Shown piece by piece: positions 1-5,347 of a stretch of 5,634 nucleotides of DNA. The notes under the pieces are model-generated. The model saw nothing but the letters and a program-made list of their open reading frames with translations. It ran no database searches and was not told the origin of the DNA. The stretch's first letter is position 1; each line of letters begins with the position of its first letter. The DNA comes from an uncultured archaeon (lineage in GTDB: Archaea > Korarchaeota > Korarchaeia > Korarchaeales > Korarchaeaceae): contig CALJEO010000080.1 in the NCBI GenBank assembly GCA_938073845.1, positions 1-5,634 of the forward strand. The letters are read 5' to 3'. The translations under genes were made by a program, and so were the position numbers.

Positions 1-407
1 GTGTGCTGAGCCTGATGACAGCCATGCTTCTTTTCGATGTGAGGCTTAGGGGCTCCCTATTGGACATTACAGTGGTATCGGTGGTCTTCCTCCTTAACTC
101 GCTGAGCATGGGTCTTCTGATCTCAGTCTTCTCCAAGAATCAGCTTCAGGCTTATCAAGCGAGCATATTCACCTTCATTCCCAGTATGCTGTTCAGTGGG
201 ATGCTAATTCCCGTCGAGATACTGGGTCCCGAAGCTCAGACAATAGCGTCCCTCATACCTATGTACTACTTCATAAAAGCTTTTAGAAACGTCTCTCTAA
301 AGGGATGGGGCTTCCTAATGGTACTAGATCATCTAGCGGTGATCACGATATTCTCAATAGTGTTCCTAGCCTTCTCCCTGAAGTTCCTGAGGTTAGAGGT
401 GACCTGA
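1..407 (+). CDS. ABC-2 type transporter permease, C-terminal part (partial at 5' edge)
   Basis: This is the membrane (permease) subunit of an ABC-2 family transporter, which would pair with an ATP-binding subunit to export a substrate across the cytoplasmic membrane. The reading frame is open to the window edge, so the start lies upstream and about 134 residues are visible. Four hydrophobic stretches are seen: roughly residues 20-43, 53-71, 80-93 and 107-128 of the fragment. The segment around FSGMLIPVEILG, then LIPMYYFIKAFRNVSLKG, matches the usual ABC-2 C-terminal pattern (SG-hydrophobic-P, then P-x-x-Y-F-x-x-x-x-R-x-x-x-x-KG). The gene ends in TGA at 405-407, directly against the TTG start of the next gene, so the two are almost certainly co-transcribed and translationally coupled. 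The substrate cannot be told from this part, and the ATPase gene is presumably upstream outside the window. The family call is firm; the start is missing. Confidence 0.88.
   Translation, partial: VLSLMTAMLLFDVRLRGSLLDITVVSVVFLLNSLSMGLLISVFSKNQLQAYQASIFTFIPSMLFSGMLIPVEILGPEAQTIASLIPMYYFIKAFRNVSLKGWGFLMVLDHLAVITIFSIVFLAFSLKFLRLEVT
396..402 (+). promoter_or_regulatory. Shine-Dalgarno site GAGGTGA for the surface-protein gene
   Basis: GAGGTGA is a near-perfect complement of the archaeal 16S rRNA 3' end (anti-SD UCACCUC). It lies five nucleotides before the TTG at 408 and inside the last codons of the upstream permease gene. It supports the non-ATG start at 408 and indicates translational coupling between the two genes. 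Confidence 0.75.
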
Positions 408-2921
408 TTGAGGAGAAACCTGCTGAGGGTAATCGCATTGCTCGCTGCCCTGAGGTTAGGCCTCTCCGGACAGATCGCTGACGCATCTTACATCAACCTC
501 AGGGATGCTTACTGGGAGGGGCTTACCGTGGTCCTGGGAGCCACCAACACCTTCGTCGTTGAGCTAAGTAGCTCGTACAGCGGTACCCTAAGCAACTTCC
601 AAGCCACCCTCAGGATATACGACTTTGTTGGTACGACCTACTCAACTCCCTCCTCCTACTCCGGGTCCCTCTTCAAGGAACAAGCTCTCTACCTAAAGTT
701 CAACGTGAACGTTCCTTCCAACGCCTATGCATCTCACTACAGGGCTGAACTGACCCTGAACTTCAATGCGGATGGCTTCCCACAGAGCCAGAGGATCCCC
801 CTCTTCGTCACCGTACAGGGAAGGCCCAAGCTCAGGTGCACCATCTCGGGCAACGTGAGACCGGGGTGGCCCACTACCCTATACCTGGACGTGAGCAACC
901 TGGGCGATGGTGTAGCTAGGAATGTCATGGTTTCCCTGACGCCCACCACTTTGGGGGTTCAGGTAGCCTCCCCCATTGAGATTGGAATCATGAACCCTAT
1001 GGAGAGGAGGCAAGTTCCACTAGAGGTTTACGTGGGGGATAACGTCGACGAGGCCATCACAATAACAGCTACTGTGACTTGGGACGCTCAGGTAGGCACT
1101 GGTGGACAGTACACGACCACACAAACCATAGAGGTATCTGAGGTTGGGCCGAGGGGTCTGAGGGCCTCTACGAGGGATTACTACCTTGATCCCGGGAGGG
1201 TGAACACGGTGATACTTTACGTTGAGAATGAGGGAAATGAATGGGCCTATAGAGCTAGTCTGAGCATCCAGACGCCTCCAGGGATAGCTGCGATGGGTAG
1301 CAGCAGTCTTGACCTGGGGGATCTAGCCCCTGGGAAGGTCCTAATCATCCCGGTGAACTTGAGCCTGAGTTCGCTTGAATCGGGCCCCGTTCAGGTCCTG
1401 GCAACCTTAGAATGGCTTGACTCCGGAGGTGAGCGGAGGACCTCATCCTCCACGCTAGGCTTCTACGTGAGGGTTCCGGCGGGGCCCTACATGGTGGCCC
1501 TCTCGGATACTAGGGTGCTTAGGCCCGGAGTTCAGGAGCCAGTGAGGATATTCCTAAAGAACGAGGGGCAGGAGGTAGCGAGGAGGGTCAGGGCTAACCT
1601 GGTCCCATCGAAGGACCTGGCTGTCCTCTCGGAGACCGGGTTCCATCTGGGGGATGTGGAGCCCGGGGGAACGGTAGAAATACCGACATTGCTGTATGCG
1701 GTCAACATCAGCTATGGGAGCCTCATGTTGACGCTTGAGCTGAGCTACTTAGATGAGCACGATTCCATAAGGACGCAGGTGATCCCCATCTCCTTCATAA
1801 CGGAGCCTCCGAAGCGGCCGCTCCTCATACTCATCCCACTGAACCCTGAGCTTGAGACGGATGAGATCTCCACGCTAGAGGTCAAGGTGAGGAATGAGGG
1901 CGGCGTAGCTAGGGACCTGAGGATAGAGCTGGCCTTCCCCTCCCCTGAACTTGGGTCGATAGTTGGAACCGGGAGAGCCTACATAGACTCGCTGGAGAGA
2001 GGGGGGAGTGCGGTGAGGAACTTCACGCTCTACATCTCCCCGAACGTTTACGGGGCAGTTCAGCTGATGGCTAGGTTGAGCTACAGGGATGAGTCCGGGG
2101 TAGAGCATCTTGATATCAGCACCTTGGGCCTGAGGGCCTCAGGCCGGCCGAGGATAGAGGTGGCTCATGTCTCTACGTTACCAACTCCAGTGTACCCCGG
2201 AGATTCTAACGTGAAATTGGTGGTTCTAGTGACGAACCTGGGCAATTATATGGCCAAGGACCTAAGGTTGAACGTGACATCGTTACCTCAGTCGGTGGAG
2301 CCCTCTTACCCAGGCTCCGATACATTCCTGATACCGGCCCTTCCCCCAGGACGGAGTGTGGAGGCGATATTCCTCCTCAACGTGAGGGAAGGAGCCAGGC
2401 CCGGAAGGTACGATCTTAGACTAGTTTCGAAGTACGGTGAGACCAGCCTACCACTGCAAATCGATGAGAAAGCTTACTTCAAATTGATCGAGCTCATCGT
2501 CCCAGGTAGGCCAGGAGATAGGGGTGTGAGGATGTCTCTCATCCTTAGTAACGAAGCGGGGGTTGACGCGAGTGACGTGATGATTGAGGTGGTAACACCT
2601 TACCTCACCGGAACCACTTCAATGGCAGTAGGGGATGTACCGGGGAGGAGCAACGTGTCTGCCTTGATGGAGGTGGACATCGATAGGCAAGCGCCTCCAG
2701 AGATCCCCCTGGACATCAGGGTCTCTTGGAAGCAGGAGGGGAGGAGGTTATCTCAGACGATAAAAACGACCTTGGTCCTTCAGAAAGGTAATGAGATCAG
2801 CACCTTATGGGCTATGATGCTCTTGGCAGCAGCAATAATCCTCCTCATACTAGCAGTAGTTAGGAGGATCGCTCTTTCAAGGATTTTCTCGCGATTCCAT
2901 AGCGAACGAGAGCTCTCATAG
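408..2921 (+). CDS. Secreted, C-terminally membrane-anchored multi-Ig-domain surface protein (COG1361/NEW3/CARDB-like)
   Basis: This 837-residue protein appears to face the cell exterior. It has an N-terminal signal-like segment (basic MRRN followed by a hydrophobic stretch, residues 5-20), a first beta-rich domain (about 25-137), six Ig-like units, a transmembrane helix (about 801-819) and a short basic cytoplasmic tail. Each unit carries a motif of the type V-x-N-E/L-G, at residues 162, 272, 383, 494, 608 and 713, a spacing of 105-114 residues. Most units also have a later 'LGDLxPG'-like turn, for example at 303-309. This is the pattern of CARDB/NEW3/COG1361 S-layer-related domains. Five N-x-S/T sequons (N317, N433, N538, N622, N749) could be glycosylated. 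TTG is chosen as start because the ideal ribosome site precedes it and it abuts the permease stop codon. It is probably an accessory or scaffold protein of the coupled ABC transporter (inference); ligand and function are unknown. Its 3' end overlaps the convergent synthetase gene. Confidence 0.85.
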   Translation: MRRNLLRVIALLAALRLGLSGQIADASYINLRDAYWEGLTVVLGATNTFVVELSSSYSGTLSNFQATLRIYDFVGTTYSTPSSYSGSLFKEQALYLKFNVNVPSNAYASHYRAELTLNFNADGFPQSQRIPLFVTVQGRPKLRCTISGNVRPGWPTTLYLDVSNLGDGVARNVMVSLTPTTLGVQVASPIEIGIMNPMERRQVPLEVYVGDNVDEAITITATVTWDAQVGTGGQYTTTQTIEVSEVGPRGLRASTRDYYLDPGRVNTVILYVENEGNEWAYRASLSIQTPPGIAAMGSSSLDLGDLAPGKVLIIPVNLSLSSLESGPVQVLATLEWLDSGGERRTSSSTLGFYVRVPAGPYMVALSDTRVLRPGVQEPVRIFLKNEGQEVARRVRANLVPSKDLAVLSETGFHLGDVEPGGTVEIPTLLYAVNISYGSLMLTLELSYLDEHDSIRTQVIPISFITEPPKRPLLILIPLNPELETDEISTLEVKVRNEGGVARDLRIELAFPSPELGSIVGTGRAYIDSLERGGSAVRNFTLYISPNVYGAVQLMARLSYRDESGVEHLDISTLGLRASGRPRIEVAHVSTLPTPVYPGDSNVKLVVLVTNLGNYMAKDLRLNVTSLPQSVEPSYPGSDTFLIPALPPGRSVEAIFLLNVREGARPGRYDLRLVSKYGETSLPLQIDEKAYFKLIELIVPGRPGDRGVRMSLILSNEAGVDASDVMIEVVTPYLTGTTSMAVGDVPGRSNVSALMEVDIDRQAPPEIPLDIRVSWKQEGRRLSQTIKTTLVLQKGNEISTLWAMMLLAAAIILLILAVVRRIALSRIFSRFHSERELS

Positions 2922-4308
2922 CCTTGACAGCTCTCTCAGGCTCAGGATAAGCCGGTATGCCCTCCCTCTCAAATAACTTCCTGAACTCAACGGCGTACTG
3001 TGAGCTCCCCACATCCATCGCTACAATGGGCTTCCCGTACCCTCTCGAGACCTCAGCTATCCTCTTAGGTAGCTCCGAGGTGACGCCCGGGACGTGGTGA
3101 AGGGCCAATACTATTACGCCGAAGACGTTAGGATCCTGAAGGATCAGCTCCAATGCTCCTATGAATGAATCGTCCGTCGCACTTCCAGTGAGATCTATGG
3201 GGTTCGTTAGGGAAGCTATGGGCGGTATCACATCGCTCCTCTGCAGATCCCTAAGCCTCTCCAAAGTCTGTGGGGAAAACTCCGCTAACTTAAGTCCCAG
3301 AGCTTCAGTCTCGTCGGCTGCCATCACCCCAACACCACCACCGTCAGTCAGTATGGCCACGTTCTCCCCCTCGGCCGGTGGCTGCATCGCCAAAGCTTTT
3401 GCTACGTCGAAAAGCTCCTCCATGTCCCATACCCTTATGATGCCCGCCTGCTTGAATGCAGCATCGTAGATGACATCGCTCCCAGCTATAGCTGCTGTAT
3501 GTGAGCTAGCTGCCTTAGCCCCAGCGCTCGTCCTCCCCGCCTTCAGCACCACGATGGGTTTCTCCCTAGCAACCTCCCTAGCGAGCTCGAGGAACTTCCT
3601 CCCCCTATCTATCGATTCGGCGTAGATAAGGATCACTTTTGTCTGGGGATCGTCCCTGAGGTATTCGATGACGTCGACCTCATCCACATCGATCTTGTTG
3701 CCATAGCTTATGAACTTCGATAGTCCGATACCCTCACCATACATGTAGTCGAGGCATGCGACACCGAAGGCCCCTGATTGCGTGCTGAGGGCGACGCTAC
3801 CGGGCTTGGGCCTGGGTGAGGAGATGTAAGTAGCGCCCTCGAGCTCCTTCTCTACGGGCAGGAAGAGGGTGTCCACACCCGTCGATGGCGATATTACTCC
3901 CACGCAGTTTGGGCCGATGACCCTGATTCCGTACCTCCTCCTAACCTCATCCAGCCTAATCTGGAGGCTCAGGCCCTCCCCTCCTACCTCAGCGAATCCC
4001 CCGCTTATCACTACGGCGTTTCGGATCCCCTTCTTCCCGCAATCCTCCAACGCTTGAGGAGTCTGAGGTGCTGGAGTGACTATAACAGCCAGCTCCGGAG
4101 GTTCCGGTATCTCCAGAACGCTCCTGTAAGTCGGTACGCCGAGTATCATCTCATCAGACCTTGGGTTCACCGCGTAGAGGTTCCCCCTGTAGACACCGCT
4201 CCTCCTGTTCTCAACGAGAACCCTCAGGATCTCGTAACCTATCTTCCCGGGAGTTCTGGAGGCGCCCACCACAGCTATTGAGCTCGGCTCGAAGAACCCC
4301 TTCAGCAT
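2860..4308 (-). CDS. Acetyl/acyl-CoA synthetase (ADP-forming), alpha subunit
   Basis: The NDP-forming acyl-CoA synthetase converts acyl-CoA, ADP and phosphate to the acid, CoA and ATP, the energy-conserving step of archaeal peptide and sugar fermentation. This is the alpha (CoA-binding, phospho-histidine) subunit, 482 residues, cytosolic. Visible in order are a Rossmann CoA-binding domain (VVGAS at 13-17, GKIG at 21-24, GPNCVG at 132-137), a succinyl-CoA-ligase-like domain (STQSGAFG at 175-182), the phosphorylated histidine in SSHTAA (H270), and a third Rossmann domain starting near TDGGGVG (321-327). ATG at 4308 is preferred: GGTGA lies seven nucleotides upstream and MLKGFFEPSSIAVVG is the usual start of the family. 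The frame extends to a TTG at 4338, giving ten extra unconserved residues. The length fits a separate alpha subunit (fused alpha-beta forms are about 700 residues), and no ATP-grasp beta subunit is nearby. Acyl substrate preference cannot be read from the sequence. It is convergent with the surface-protein gene. Confidence 0.93.
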   Translation of the reverse strand: MLKGFFEPSSIAVVGASRTPGKIGYEILRVLVENRRSGVYRGNLYAVNPRSDEMILGVPTYRSVLEIPEPPELAVIVTPAPQTPQALEDCGKKGIRNAVVISGGFAEVGGEGLSLQIRLDEVRRRYGIRVIGPNCVGVISPSTGVDTLFLPVEKELEGATYISSPRPKPGSVALSTQSGAFGVACLDYMYGEGIGLSKFISYGNKIDVDEVDVIEYLRDDPQTKVILIYAESIDRGRKFLELAREVAREKPIVVLKAGRTSAGAKAASSHTAAIAGSDVIYDAAFKQAGIIRVWDMEELFDVAKALAMQPPAEGENVAILTDGGGVGVMAADETEALGLKLAEFSPQTLERLRDLQRSDVIPPIASLTNPIDLTGSATDDSFIGALELILQDPNVFGVIVLALHHVPGVTSELPKRIAEVSRGYGKPIVAMDVGSSQYAVEFRKLFEREGIPAYPEPERAVKAMRALVRYGIARKSLKERSS

Positions 4309-4315
4309 CGGAGCG

Positions 4316-4320
4316 TCACC
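4316..4320 (-). promoter_or_regulatory. Shine-Dalgarno GGTGA deciding the ATG start at 4308
   Basis: On the minus strand GGTGA sits seven nucleotides before the ATG at 4308-4306. The alternative TTG at 4338 has no comparable site, and the residues between the two do not look like the family's N-terminus. Confidence 0.6.
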
Positions 4321-4337
4321 GCTATTCCTGCTGACCA

Positions 4338-4355
4338 AATATTAAGATCTTTACT
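4338..4355 (-). promoter_or_regulatory. Candidate TATA box/BRE for the acyl-CoA synthetase gene
   Basis: Read on the minus strand, AGTAAAGAT (BRE-like purine-rich stretch) is followed by CTTAATATTT (TATA-like, 4347-4338). The usual 26 nt to the start of transcription would put initiation near 4316, giving a leader of only about eight nucleotides that would just touch the GGTGA ribosome site. The call rests on base composition and spacing only. Confidence 0.4.
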
Positions 4356-4484
4356 GAGATCTGCCCAAGGATACATTGAAAAGAGTACCATATCACCGGA
4401 CGATTTACATGGAATTGGGAAAGTCACCGCTAGCCCACCGAAATCTCTACTGAAATTCCGGTGTAGCACTAGCACACAACGTGC

Positions 4485-4497
4485 ATAAAAATAAAAA
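4485..4497 (-). terminator. T-run transcription terminator downstream of the histone gene
   Basis: About 20 nt after the histone stop codon the minus strand reads TTTTTATTTTTAT. Archaeal RNA polymerase terminates at such T-rich tracts without needing a hairpin. Its position would separate the histone transcript from the synthetase gene downstream. Confidence 0.6.
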
Positions 4498-4517
4498 GGG
4501 TCGGGACTGGGGCTCTC

Positions 4518-4742
4518 TCACGCCTTCCAAACGGTCCTCACTGCGAGGTCTATATCCTCTCCTGATACGGTCTTCCTGTTGGCGTGTTTAGCTAAGTTGA
4601 CAGCCTGCCTCCCTACCTCGAGGGCGAACTTCTCCATGTAGCGCTCTAGTGCCTCTACCGCAGCGTCGCTCACTCTCTCCGCCCCAGCGTCCCTTATTAT
4701 CCTCCCGATAGGGGCAAGAGGTAGATACCTAGCCCTAGGCAT
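4518..4742 (-). CDS. Archaeal histone (HMf-like)
   Basis: This 74-residue histone-fold protein binds and wraps chromosomal DNA as dimers and larger polymers. It aligns along its whole length with HMfA/HMfB: LPLAPIGRIIRDAGAERVS matches the N-terminal signature, and helix 1 (about 8-18), long helix 2 (about 25-53), the R56-K57-T58 DNA-binding loop and helix 3 (about 59-71) are all visible. R23 and K57 match the DNA-contacting R19 and K53 of HMfB. H53 and D63 match its dimer-dimer contacts H49 and D59. G20 corresponds to Gly16, which is needed for tight stacking in archaeal histone polymers. The protein therefore probably forms extended fibres (inference from family work). Its N-terminus is four residues longer than HMfB and basic (MPRAR). 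The ATG at 4742 has no Shine-Dalgarno but a well-placed TATA box, so the mRNA is probably leaderless. It is a single-gene unit. Confidence 0.96.
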   Translation of the reverse strand: MPRARYLPLAPIGRIIRDAGAERVSDAAVEALERYMEKFALEVGRQAVNLAKHANRKTVSGEDIDLAVRTVWKA

Positions 4743-4763
4743 AGGAAAAAGGAAGGAGATCTC

Positions 4764-4780
4764 AAATAAAAATTTTTCCC
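4764..4780 (-). promoter_or_regulatory. TATA box with BRE for a leaderless histone mRNA
   Basis: On the minus strand GGGAAAAA (BRE-like) runs into TTTTTATTT (4772-4764). The centre of the box is about 26 nt from the A of the ATG at 4742, the normal distance from an archaeal TATA box to the transcription start. The sequence between is pyrimidine-rich (CTCCTTCCTTTTTCCT) and offers no ribosome site, as expected for a leaderless transcript. Confidence 0.6.
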
Positions 4781-4919
4781 CTACGTTGCCAGTACGCGTT
4801 CTTGGTAGAGCGATTCCCTATTTAATGTCCGAATATTCCATTTACCTTAAAACCAAATGAATTTAACATATCGGATCTCGGGAATCTAAGAGATTTTGTG
4901 AGTTGTGGATCGAAGAGAA

Positions 4920-4938
4920 GATTAAATCGTGTTTAATC
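4920..4938. repeat. Inverted repeat GATTAAA-N5-TTTAATC
   Basis: A perfect 7-bp inverted repeat with a 5-nt spacer lies in the AT-rich upstream region of the histone gene, about 180 nt from its ATG. It could be an operator for a dimeric regulator or simply a consequence of AT-rich composition. There is no gene start near enough to decide. Confidence 0.45.
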
Positions 4939-5119
4939 GATAAATAGTAAGAATGTGAGAAACTTATGGGCTTACAGCGGGGAGAGATTGGTCTCGTGAG
5001 TGGTACGCCCGGTCATCCAATGTTGTTCTGCGGCTAGACCTACTTACTGATACGTTCTGATCTAGAAAGCCTCCATCAGCCCTTATCTTAGGAGATCGGT
5101 AACGCTTCCCCAATCCCAT

Positions 5120-5173
5120 CGAGGGATCTGGATCTGGTTCTAAGCTACTTAGCCTTAAGGGTGGTATCCCTCG
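5120..5173. repeat. Nested inverted repeats (possible structured RNA or cruciform)
   Basis: CGAGGGAT (5120-5127) is perfectly complementary to ATCCCTCG (5166-5173). Inside the 38-nt interval lies a second hairpin, CTAAG-CTA-CTTAG (5140-5152), followed at once by the palindrome CCTTAAGG (5153-5160). Together they could fold as a stem enclosing a small hairpin on either strand. The element lies about 175 nt beyond the end of the AIR synthase-like gene on its strand. The role is unknown. Confidence 0.4.
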
Positions 5174-5179
5174 GATTCA

Positions 5180-5311
5180 TCAGCCTTGGGCTCCTCTCAG
5201 GTTCATTGGAGCATTAACTCCACCGGGGAACAAATCATCCTTCCACAGCTCCTCAAAGCCTTGGGAATTAAGAAAGACTTCCAAAGCGTGTCCCCTTTGG
5301 GCATTGATCAT
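5180..5311 (-). CDS. Possible small ORF (43 codons), unrecognised
   Basis: On the minus strand an ATG at 5311 opens a 43-codon frame beginning MINAQRGHALEV and ending at TGA (5182-5180), with a second TGA next to it. The same frame is open right back to the TAA of the AIR synthase-like gene (5350-5348), 55 codons in all. By hand count about two-fifths of these codons begin with G, which is typical of real coding sequence. The residues (charged and hydrophobic alternation, then DDLFPGGVNAP) look protein-like rather than random. AGGAGG occurs upstream, but 14 nt from the ATG, which is farther than usual. It could be a small gene co-transcribed with the upstream one, a remnant of a longer gene, or chance. 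I do not recognise a family. Confidence 0.25.
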   Translation of the reverse strand: MINAQRGHALEVFLNSQGFEELWKDDLFPGGVNAPMNLRGAQG

Positions 5312-5347
5312 ACCTATCCGGAGCGCCTCCTGGAAGCTGACTGCGGC

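Larger units (their letters stand above)
4743..5347. other. 605-bp stretch without a confident gene
   Basis: From 4743 to about 4965 the sequence is AT-rich and fits upstream regulatory DNA of the histone gene. From about 4965 to 5347 GC rises to gene-like levels, yet no long frame with a credible start is found. Coding-like pieces are interrupted. On the plus strand, frame 4951-5217 is broken by TAG at 5035 and 5089, and its last 42 codons (5092-5214) read like a hydrophobic helix (LDLVLSYLALRVVSLGF). On the minus strand, the frame following the TAA of the AIR synthase-like gene stays open for 55 codons, down to tandem TGA codons at 5182-5177. Nested inverted repeats lie at 5120-5173. No tRNA B box, SRP RNA or RNase P RNA signature was recognised. 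Gene remnants, a small ORF, or an unknown RNA are all possible. Confidence 0.5.

Noticed and set aside
1875..2108. 77-codon minus-strand frame within the surface-protein gene
   Set aside because: It is antisense to a confident coding region with clear domain repeats; the frame at 737-949 on the minus strand is rejected for the same reason.
4054..4281. 75-codon plus-strand frame opposite the acyl-CoA synthetase
   Set aside because: It lies wholly inside a well-supported gene on the other strand and has no family resemblance; the same applies to 3161-3469 and 3869-4057.
4436..4463. CACCG...CGGTG inverted repeat between the histone and synthetase genes
   Set aside because: Only five base pairs with a long loop and no T-run of its own; the terminator is explained by the T-run at 4485-4497.
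5035..5091. TAG readthrough (pyrrolysine-like) joining the plus-strand fragments
   Set aside because: No methylamine methyltransferase similarity or pyrrolysine genes are visible, and a final frame of this kind has no recognisable homologue; simple decay or chance explains it better.
5045..5182. Possible C/D box guide RNA (TGATGA on the minus strand at 5182-5177; CTGA words at 5047 and 5057 on the plus strand)
   Set aside because: The boxes lie on different strands or at wrong distances; no C-D'-C'-D arrangement with proper spacing could be assembled.
5092..5217. Resemblance of the hydrophobic stretch LSYLALRVVSLGFISLG to the CcsA-type cytochrome c biogenesis helix
   Set aside because: Only a short generic transmembrane pattern matches; the diagnostic tryptophan-rich motif that should follow is absent in all frames.
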